Part shown: positions 34,688 through 44,284 of the stretch, one piece after another
Layout: the number at the start of each line of letters is the position of its first letter
Numbering within the stretch: position 1 is the stretch's first letter
From: Gnetum montanum
Lineage: Eukaryota; Streptophyta; Gnetopsida; Gnetales; Gnetaceae
DNA: 64,000 bases
Reading direction: 5' to 3'
NCBI GenBank assembly: GCA_015680685.1
Contig: MNCI01022333.1
Coordinates: 37,249 to 101,248, forward strand
Made by a program: the position numbers and the translations under genes
The notes under the pieces: generated by a model
Database searches by the model: none
The model's input: only the letters and a program-made list of their open reading frames with translations
Told to the model about the DNA's origin: nothing

Positions 34688-37600
34688 CTACGCATGACCC
34701 CTGCTGCCACTATCACCCGTGTCCCTTAACTCAAGATCAACACCCAAAAGGTCGTCCTCTAGTGGGCCGTCATTTCCAGGAAATATTTCTTCCGGAAAGA
34801 TTGTCTCTTCACGAGACTCTCGTTCTAACGTCGGCTCCACAGGAAGACGCTCTTCCTCATGGCGTTCCACTTCCACTCCCATAGCTTCTTCCTCCAACCC
34901 CTCATCGGGCGTACGCTCTTCACCTTCTCGTACCTGAAACATCAATAGCGTAAACATTAGAATAAGCAGCGTTATGTTGGGAGACGCACTGGCTAAGCCA
35001 TGCGTGAGCTTACCCAAGATGACCCAACTCCTGCAGCGAAGGGAAGCTTATCCAGTCGAGCCCACAAGCGCTCCATGATTTCATCCTTAGTTAGGTCTTG
35101 CCATGCATCTGTGCCCGAGGCCATCCCTGCCTTCACCTTTCCTTTCTCCACGCTACTCCAGGAGGGAGGATCGGGATAGAAGGTAGGGATCGAAGCTTGA
35201 TCTCCAGGAAAGACCATTGCTCTCTCTGGAGAAGCAGTGACGGTCACCTATTCCTCAAACTTCTTGAAGGCCTCGGACGCTCCAATGGTGTCGACAAAGA
35301 CCTCTAAGGAATGTGCTTTGATAGCGGACTCACGGTAGCATTTTCGGTATGCGTTGCTTTCCCTTTTATATACATGTTTGTGGTCTTTCTCCTTTTGCCC
35401 CCATTCCTGAACACCCGCGCAGTAGTCTCTCCAGTCTCGACTCTTTTGAGCAAGGAGCTCTATCTGCATCCTTTGCTCTATCAGAGCTCGACTGGTCTGT
35501 ACATTGTTCTTGACGGCCATCCAATAACGGGCATGGTCAATAATAGCTGTACGCCAGTCGTTGTCACCGGTGACTTGAGCCTGCAGGAACTCGTAACGCG
35601 CCCTCAGATCTTCGACTTCCTTAGTCAAAGAGTCGACCTTCTGTTCTGATCGCTGCAATTTCTTCCATAGGGCCTCGTTAACATTCCTGCTTTCCCACAC
35701 GGAGCGTGTCGAGCGTAACGCACATTTACGCATGTCCTCATAAATGTTGCGTGGCACGACCACCCCATTAGATGGAGGCTCTCCTGTGCCCAAGTCAATG
35801 GGCTCCACGGGGTCCCATCGGAGGTGAGCTCCTGACAGAAAAATAAAAGTCAAAATAGATGACAGCTTAGCAGCAAAACATTACGCACTCGTTTTAGTCT
35901 ACTTACCAGTACCAGGATCGGTGCGTTCGAGACGCTCGATCATGTCGTTAATTACGCCTTCCATGAAGGCAAACTTGTCAGGGAGATCCCTCCACGCTTC
36001 GTTAGCCGCAGCCGATGTGGAGGCATCTCCTTCTCCTGTAATATAACTGTGTTAAAAGTACTGTATCATAGACGCTTGCAAATCATCAAAAACATACGCT
36101 CCTCACCTCTTCCGGTGACAGTGGCAACATCACCAACATTCTCCCGACTCCTTTCTGTTTCACGCACTAGGGTCTGTGCGTCTCTCGCTCCCATAGCAGG
36201 GGCCTCCTCCCCAGTCTGTACGTGGCCCCCACTCGTAGCCAGGGCCGCCCCACGCGCTGACGCCTGCGTGCGGTGCGTCTTAACAGTCGGGGCCTCTGCT
36301 TCTAAAGTCAAGGCCCCCTCCCCACTCCTTAACACCACTGCCCCTGTCTCAGGGGTCAGCCCACTTGCCTTTTTTGCTGTGCACATTCCCATACATTAGG
36401 CCACGATTACACTAGACAAAATAAAGTATTGCGTATACAAGCTGAACACTTACCAGGCGGAGGCTTAGTCCGCTGCACCGTGAGCCCCACAGTGTGGCCG
36501 GCTTCGCCCTCAGGGGCCTCAGCCAGACGGAGCCTCTTCCGTCGGGCTACAGGCTCCACAATTTCCTCTGCCAGGCGCTTCCCTCGTGAGGTGTCACCTG
36601 TGTAGGTGGGCATTATCCCGCCTACACTGTCAAGTCCTCGCACCCGGGGTGCCGTCATGCCTTTAGTAGTCACGGACATAGACTCTCCGATCCCCTCCGA
36701 CGGATCCTGCCCACGGGTAGTGTTGAGGATGTGGGCAATCCAGGGTTTTGACAGTTGGTCTCGGTCCTATAGCACCCAGACCCCGTTCCTCTAGACGACC
36801 AGGTACTCAGCAAACCGCCGGAGGGTAGTGATGAAAAAGGCATGATGCACGTTGAAGCGAGACTCAAGCTTCTCACGAAGCTTGACCATCTCGCTCCGCA
36901 AACCCTTGGAAAGATGGGTTCCCCAGTCGAAGCGGGCTCCCTCCTCTAGCACCTCCCGCATGATGCGCGTCTGCTCTACGGAAAAGTTTCGTGCTTGCGA
37001 GAGGGTCTTGGGGAATGTCCGAGCCCGAAATAGGGGATACAGCGTCTTGGCAGTCGCCAGCTCGAACTTCTCGCAGGGGAATCCCTTTTGGTCCTTAGGG
37101 ATTCTTGCCCACTCCTGCAGAAGCGCCTCCACTTTGACGCCCCTCTGGGCCTTCACGTTTATAGGAAGGCCGCCTGCGGGGACACCGAACAGGTCCGAAA
37201 AGACCTGCGCGTTGATGTCAAAATTCACACGCACATTATGCACGCGCATGCTAAAACGGTCAGCCTTCGCATTAAAGGAGTCCATCAGGCCGATCATCTC
37301 GCTGGCGGGAACTTCAGGAGTGGCGGCCAGGAACAAGTGCAGCAGCCCTGCGGTCTGGAGGTTGGCGACCACCACAGCTGGGGCCGTCGAGTGGCTGAGC
37401 CACCGCTGTGCTTCCTTGATGTCCCCATATCGGAAGAGGACGTCTCTCGCCCCACGGCCGGAAATTGTAAGGGTAATCTCCCGAGATTCCCTAACTGTAA
37501 GACAGGATGCAAACCAACAACGCACAACATTATCGCCATAGTCATAACACGCAGTTACGCAAATAACACTAATACACAACAACCTTACCAGGGCCAAACG

Positions 37601-38810
37601 GCAAAGGGAATTGCAGAAGCTCTATCTCCATGTCCTCGATGCTGAGGGGCGGATCCAGTGTCCAATCCTCGTGCAGCCATCCGACTTCTTGGCACCTCTT
37701 GAAGGCTTCCGCATAGCGTGAGTGGTACTCACGCATCTCGTGGCCGATTTGTCCGATGATGCCGGCTCGAACGTTATTCGTCACGGTAAACTCTGTTATT
37801 GCCGTTTCAGCACAGGACAGCGTGTCGCCGTCGCCGATTAGCTTGTTGTCGCGAATAAAGTACCTGTACAATAAAGTGTAAGCTTAGCTACGTTATACAG
37901 TTAGACGTTTTTACATTGTAACATATAACACCAAGCACCAGTTATCTAAATCCGCTTACCCGCCTGCGTAGTATACTGTGCCTTGAGGGTTCTGGAAATA
38001 CGTTGACACATGGCGGGCCACGAACAGCGTATTGTATGTGTGGTAGCAGTTGAAACGGGTCATATCCCAGATCCACTGCAAGTTCCTCAGGCCCCGAGCG
38101 CTGAGTACTTGGTCCTCGGGATTGCCCGTCTCAACCACCCCGTCTGTTAGGTAGGCCAGAATCCCCTGCGAAGACCCTGGCAACAGGTGCTCCAGAATGG
38201 CGCCAGCAACATCCCCGGTCACGTTTGACCAAATGATGATGATGAAATTACGTAGCAAAAACTGCAGAAATTCCAAAGCCCCCTTTCGGTACCAGATGGC
38301 CTTCCCCTGCACTCTTGTATGCGGAGGAGGGACATTTGGGACGATGGGGTTTAACCAGCATAAAACCCCGATAACATCCAACACAAGCAAGATGGGTTTC
38401 AGCGCGATGCTGTAGAAAACGACCCAGACGCATTAACACATCTACATTTACATCTTTACATTTAACAGAAAAAAAAATCACAAAACCAAACCAGGCTGAA
38501 ATTGCCCAAACCCTTGCAACAACGCAAGGTTTGTCCCTGACAACGGCAATGGACGCAATCTCACAAAAAACCCTCGCATTAAGCCGAGGTCCATAATTCG
38601 ACATACGCATTTACGCTAGAAGCATTTACACAAGAAACATTTAGGCAAATAAAACAAACAGACATATAGAAAAGCGTAAAGAAGAGCTTACTGGTTGAGA
38701 GGCGTCGGGTCGCAGACATCGATCAACGCCTGCGAGACGCGGTTCAGGTTAGCCTGCACCTCGTCGAGTTTCGCCAGTTTGGTGTTCTGCTTCTTCGCCT
38801 TTGGTGCCAT
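34688..38810 (-). pseudogene. Antisense eight-exon gene: FCP1/NIF-like HAD domain fused to coiled-coil protein
   Basis: Exons (minus strand): 38810-38692, 38409-37960, 37863-37589, 37494-36454, 36376-36107, 36035-35907, 35831-35014, 34933-34688. All introns are GT-AG (71-282 nt), donors are GTAAG or GTGAG, and every junction keeps one frame: 3,348 nt, 1,115 codons. Only three TAGs interrupt it (36793-36791, 36769-36767, 35250-35248). Residues 40-190 resemble plant FCP1/NIF-type HAD phosphatases: L-V-L-D-V-I-G-V-L, a W-S-N motif, and N-P-Q-G-T-V near the end. The second acidic residue of the first motif is Ile53, and the usual D-D-[ST]-P is A-R-H-V (171-174), so phosphatase activity is doubtful. 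Residues 282-515 are unclassified, possibly like plant transposon-associated domains. A basic R-R-K-R-L-R motif (about 600), a coiled coil (about 800-880) and a Glu-rich tail follow. Biological role is unknown. Confidence 0.75.
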
Positions 38811-38978
38811 TACGCTCGTTACAGGATTTCTTGCTTACGGATATCAGAACAACTTACAACTCTGCCTTGCTCTCCGCTCTTCCTAGCTCACGTCTATGCT
38901 TCCTTTCTACTCTTCTCTTCCTCTGCTTGTAAATTCAAATCCAGATAGTCAAACAAACAGTTTCATCTAAAAACCACC

Positions 38979-38986
38979 TATTTATA
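38979..38986 (-). promoter_or_regulatory. Antisense TATA box
   Basis: TATAAATA on the minus strand, about 170 bp upstream of the antisense start codon. This leaves room for a 5' leader of roughly 140 nt. It indicates the passenger gene could have its own promoter, independent of the LTR and inside the element. Confidence 0.55.
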
Positions 38987-39336
38987 CGCGAAGATTGCTA
39001 ACTTGACCCCAGATTTAAGCGGAACTTTCCGGAAATGGAATCTGAAAATCCGGTATTAATTCGGTTGATATCGCACGCTCGTCTGTCCGAAATGACGTTA
39101 AACTACCCCATCTTATCGCCTCGTAATCGGGTTACATTGATTACACATTTTCTGTTAGCATGCCACGTCTGGCGACATCCCGTCATCTGTCTCCTAACCA
39201 TTTACGCACTTGCCGGTTTTGCAGGGCAGACGAAGGATGGACGCCGCAGTTGCAACACCTCTAGTTTTGACAGGCCCATACGGGCACTTAGTTAGGTAGC
39301 TTGATTCCACATTCATAGACGTTAACCCCCCTTTAG

Positions 39337-42300
39337 CAAGCATAACTATAGCTACATCAAAAATGTCCCCAGAATGGCCAGAACAGTTGACGCGTACGCT
39401 AGACCTGGAGGCTGGGGACATAACTGAGGACCCCCTTTGTGAGGTCCCTATCGTTACGCACAGGGGTGAGACCAAGACGCTTAAAGTCAATTCCTTACTA
39501 GATGAGAAAACGTGCAACGCAATAATACAGGTCCTGCAAGAGAACATCACTGTCTTCGCGTGGTCGTATGAGGATATGCCTGGGTTAGATCCTAGATTAG
39601 TCCAGCATAATATCATCCTCGACCCACAGATCAAGGCAGTCAGGCAAAAGGCACGCAAAATCAAACCAGAGATCGCGCTAGCAGTGCGTGATGAAATCAC
39701 CAAGCTATATCAGGCTGGTTTCATACGCGCGGTCGATTATTCAGACTGGGTATCCAACATTGTGGTTGTGTCAAAGAAGACCGGGGTCATACGCATATGC
39801 ATAGACTTCTGGGATTTGAACAAAGCCACAATCAAGGATAACTTCCCATTGCCGAGTATCGATGAGCTAGTGGATACAACAGCTGGGCATGCGCTTCTGT
39901 CCTTCATGGATGGCTTTTCAGGCTATAACTAGATTCGCATTAACCAAGAACATCAGTTGACAACAACTTTTATGACACCCTGGGGAACATTTTGCTACAC
40001 CATGATGCCTTTCGGTCTGAAGAACGCCGGAGCAACGTACGAGCGAGCCATGATGTACATCTTCAGCGACTACCTCCTAGGGAGGGTGAATGATTATGTA
40101 GACGACATAGCTGTAAAGTCTTTGAAGTCAGAAGATCATTCAGAGGACCTGGAGTTAGTCCTTAAAAGATGCACCACGCACGAGCTCCGGCTTAACCCAA
40201 AGAAGTGAGTATTCGGAGTCAAAACCGGATGCATGCTGGGGTTTGTGGTGTCAGAAACAGGCATACGAGTTGACCCTGATAAGGTCCAAGCCATTGTCGC
40301 GTTGAAGCCTCCCACAGACCTCAAGCAACTCCGTGGGTTACAAGGACGATTGCAGTTCATACGCAGGTTCATTTCAAGATTAACCGACAAATTACATCCC
40401 ATGCAGCACTTGCTGAAAAAGGGGGTTAATTTTGAATGGACCGACGATTGCCAGCGTGCGTTTGACAGTCTGAAACAGGAACTGCAGCATTTACCAACGG
40501 TCTTCCCGCCACAAAGAGACCTACCTTTCTTCATCTACCTCGCCACCTCGAATGTGGCAATAGCGGCGTTGCTCTGTCTGAGAAGGGATGATGGGTCAGA
40601 AATGCCCATCTACTATCTGAGTCACACTTTGTGTGCGTACGAGACGAGGTATAATGATGTCGAGCGTAATTGCTTAGCGTTAGTTTTTACGCTCAAGAAA
40701 TGTAGGCATTATCTTTTTCGTAGCTAGGTTAATGTTATTTGCAAAAATAACATACTTAGAGCCATCACACATAGTTTACACGAAAGCAGCAAAATAGCTC
40801 GCTGGAAGGCTATCACTGCGGAGTTCGACCTCCACTACGTTGGCCAGTCATCTACGAAGGGTCAAGCGATAGCCGACCAGTTAACCACCTCGCCGATTGA
40901 CAATCACGCCACTGTAGAACCAGAGTTTCCCGACGAACATGTACATAGTTTAAGCACTACTTCGGCAGGCCTCGAAGCAACATTGTACTTCGATGGAGCT
41001 TCAACCACCAGAGGCGGCAGTGCGGCCACTGTTCTTACGCTCTCACCTGAGGATGTGCGTCTACACGCTTACCGATTGACCTTCCCTTGTACGAACAATG
41101 TGGCAGAGTACGAGGGGCTCCTCAGGGGACTACTAACTGCATGCGAACTCGATGTTCAACACCTGGCAATTAGGGGCGATTCGATGCTGGTCATAAATCA
41201 AATCACTGGAGTCTACGCCTGCAAGGCGGTACACTTGCAGCCCTACTGTGATCAGGCTAAAGACCTCCTGAAGCGATTTATGACCTTCGATGCCCAGCAC
41301 GTCCCACGGGCTGACAACACGCTGGCCGACGCACTTGCCACTCTAGCTTTACACGTACCGTCGCACCTGTTTAACACCTGCCCTGCATTGATTACAGATT
41401 GCGCAGATCCTATCATTCAGATAGCGCAAATCTCCTCTCTTACCGAGGAAAGCACGCCTGAGTGGTACGATCACATCAAATCTTATCTTTTACAGGGTGA
41501 GTTACCAGCTGCTTTAACGCGCGCACAAAAAGACGCAACCCGTAAACGCGCTAGGCACTACGTCATCATCGGAGACAGTACTCTCTGTAGACGCTCCTTT
41601 GATGGCGTGTTGCTCACCTGCGTTAACACAGACCAAGCACAGCACATCGTCAACGAAGTTCACGAAGGACTGTGCGGCGGCCACGTAGCACCACGGGCTA
41701 TGGCCCTAAAAATCCGACGCCTAGGGTACTACTGGCCACGCATGGAAAGGGATTGTCTGACAAACGTTAAGACCTGGGACACATGTCAACGTCATGCAAA
41801 TCTCATCCACGTGCCACCCACAGAGTTACACACGACACAGATAACCTGGCCATTCCAACGATGGGGACTAGACATTATCAGACCCATCACGTCAAAATCA
41901 TCTGCAGGACATAGCTTCATCATTACCGCTACTGAGTACTTTACGAAGTGGGTAGAAGCTGTCCCCCTGCGGAAAATTACATCTCAATAGGTTTGCCATT
42001 TTATCTTGGACAACATAATAACTCGATTTGGTCTCCCAATGACTATTGTGACCGACAACGGGCCACAGTTTAGCAGCGTGGATACCAAATCCTTCTGTGA
42101 CAACCTAGGCATCAGACAGTCCTTTTCCTCCCCTTACTACCCGCAGGAAAACGGTCAAGCTGAAGCATCAAACAAGATTATCATCAACTTACTCAAGAAA
42201 ATGCTCGACGGCAACAAAAGGCGGTGGCATGAACAGATCCTCTATGTGTTATGGGCATATCGTACTACGTGTAAGACAGCTACAGGTAGTACGCCCTATA

Positions 42301-42704
42301 GCCTGGTTTACGGATCTGAGGTGGTGCTACATCTCGAGTTGCAGATCCCTTCTCTGAGGATGGTCCTCTCCACCGTTATAAATGAGGCTCAACACACCGA
42401 GGCTCGGATAGCGGATTTGGAGTCATTGGAAGAGAAGCGGATACAGGCTCTTGAGGCAATTGAAAGATATCAAGATAAGCAGAGGTAAAAGCATCATCAT
42501 AATCTTTAGCAGCGTCCTATCAAGAAAGGAGATCTGGTTCTCAAAGCTGTGCATGAACCGGCAGGCAAGTTCTCTGCAAATTGGGAAGGCCCTTTCTTGG
42601 TGACCGACGCATACAACAACGGAGCGTTCAAATTGGCAGACGTTAACGGCAACGAGCTGGCAAATCCTGTGAATCATGTGTACCTAAAGCGGTACTTCAT
42701 CTAG
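39337..42704 (+). pseudogene. pol: pol region: reverse transcriptase, RNase H, second RNase H, integrase
   Basis: One uninterrupted frame apart from TAG at 39930, 40725, 41988 and 42507, TGA at 40206 and TAA at 42486; it ends with TAG 42702. Reverse transcriptase keeps Y-V-D-D (40095-40106). Its first RNase H ends before 40980. A second, plant/archaeal-type RNase H at about 40983-41350 keeps F-D-G-A, A-E-Y-E, G-D-S and A-D-A-L-A. Integrase keeps its three acidic residues (in G-L-D-I-I, T-D-N-G-P-Q-F and N-G-Q-A-E). Its zinc-binding region has W where the first Cys is expected (W-D-T-C-Q), and a conserved Gly after G-L-D-I-I is Arg. An Arg of the reverse transcriptase D-F-R-D-L-N motif is Trp. 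The enzyme set copies element RNA to DNA and inserts it. This copy is inactive. Confidence 0.93.
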
Positions 42705-42734
42705 CAGCGACGACGACGTTGACAACAGGTATGA

Positions 42735-43235
42735 CGGTAATCGTCCGCTACGACGTTAAACTGGCATCACACGTCCGCTACGACGTAAAACTGGCACTGC
42801 ACGTCTGCTACGACGTTAAACTGGCACCGACCGTCCGCCATGACGCTAAACTGGCATACTTTGCACGCGTCTGCCACGACGCTAAACTGGCAAGTGGTTG
42901 CCGTCCGCCACGACGTAAAACTAGCACTGTTGTATAGGTCCGCCAAGACGAAAAACTGGCACCCTTTGCACGCGTCTACCACGACTCTAAACTGGCACAG
43001 GTAAGCAGCCGTCTGCTGAGATGAAAAACCAGCACAGATCTGTCCCTGGGTCACGACGTAAAACTGACATCCACAGCACGGTCTGCTGAGACCCTAAACT
43101 AGCCTATCCACCGTCCGCGACGACGAAAAACTAGTACTTCTCGGTCCGCTCGGACTTTAAACTGGGACCATGGTCTACTGGGACTTAAAACCAGTAACGG
43201 TAGTGCACCAGGGCTCAAAACTGGGATTCATACGC
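42735..43235 (+). repeat. Degenerate minisatellite downstream of pol
   Basis: About fifteen imperfect units of 20-40 bp centred on gtccgc-acgacg-taaaactggca-like words, starting 30 bp after the pol stop. Arrays in the 3' untranslated region are a known habit of Tat/Ogre elements. The core -ttaaact(a/g)g- is shared with the 37-bp array at 34252. Confidence 0.8.
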
Positions 43236-44269
43236 ATCAAGCGAGCGCGGTCATCTCAGGTACAGCTGCACAGCTGACCGGGTGGGACGCTGAGACAGTT
43301 CCGGTGTCCCCACCCTCCGGCATCTTACTGATTCCTCGGACAGGCATAGAGGCATCTTACTGATCCCTCGGAGATGCTGCCACCGCGTCCGCCGCGGTGG
43401 AAGCAGCTCCGGGAGTTTAGCCTCGTTAGCGGGAGCCCCAACGGACCCCCCGTTGGTCAGGGCTCTGCGAGTCTCCGCCAATCATTACTATCGGATGCTG
43501 GCCTCACAGATTTATCTGGCCAGTTGCTAGTGCGACCAGCGAGCTGCACTGCATCCGATGCCTTTTCGCGATGATATGCAGGGCCGAATCATCAGGATTG
43601 GCGGCCTCGCCCGCGTGCTCCGGCTTCGTCTTGACAGTACATTAGCTCTGGTTAACATCCGACAGCATTGGCTCCAAAAGCCCCGTCTATTGTCCATAAG
43701 CAATGGTGCCCTCTGTTTTCTTTTGTGGTTGCAGGCTGCTTAACTCGGAGGATGTCATTCAAAGGTGCGTACATCTGAGCGGCGAAGTACAACAGCGTGC
43801 TGAAATGGCTGCTCAGGTTTGCCCACCCACTCAGTTTTGTACATTTCTTCCCGACACGCATCTACACTTCATCCTTGTTTCCTTCCTCCCCACCACCCAG
43901 TTCCCATACGCAGCATTCACATACGCAAATCTTCACTTTTCGCACCGACACTAGCAGAGACATCGCAAAAGTGATGCGCAACGCTCCTTTTGCACGCATT
44001 CCTGCTACAAGTTGTAACAGAGATACCTCAGATTGACGCGGTACGCTCTTCTGAAAGCATTCCTGTTAACATTAATAAATACACCGTTTGCATCTTCCCC
44101 GAACCTGTTTCCTATTACACCCCTTTACCTCTCATGCTCGCAAAACCTTCCTCTTCTATGTAAACAGAGCAATACCTGAGTAGTCATGGAGGAACGTTGT
44201 TCTTGCTTTTGCCAATCCGGTGTTTCGCATTCTTTGTCGACGCTCTTCGGGTATGCCCTCTAACCATCA
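43236..44269 (+). other. 3' untranslated region of the retrotransposon; no gene recognised
   Basis: Between the minisatellite and the polypurine tract I see no coding family. Small GC-rich inverted repeats occur (for example ccaccgcg...cgcggtgg near 43380-43400). Confidence 0.5.
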
Positions 44270-44280
44270 ACAAAGAGGGG
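44270..44280 (+). other. Polypurine tract
   Basis: acaaagagggg lies four bases before the 3' LTR, the expected position of the plus-strand priming site. Confidence 0.7.
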
Positions 44281-44284
44281 CCAT

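Larger units (their letters stand above)
33971..39336 (+). other. Proposed sense-strand intron between protease and reverse transcriptase
   Basis: Donor GTAAGT at 33971 follows gtgcatgcat; acceptor ag at 39335-39336 follows a C6T3 tract. Joining 33970 to 39337 leaves the gag-protease frame in exact register with the pol frame, which is otherwise in a different frame. The join adds no new stop; only the existing TGA at 33943 remains before the donor. Ogre elements are known to carry an intron at this same place. Here it would be 5,366 nt and enclose the whole antisense gene. There is no RNA evidence. Confidence 0.6.

Noticed and set aside
36791-37597. A stand-alone 268-residue gene on the minus strand
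   Set aside because: Its first residues come from translating an intron and its end is a TAG nonsense codon; it is the central part of exon 4 of the eight-exon antisense gene.
33946-39362. A second transposon nested between protease and reverse transcriptase
   Set aside because: I found no terminal repeats or target duplication at its edges, its word usage resembles the host element, and the splice-site solution restores the frame. A very old nested insertion cannot be excluded.
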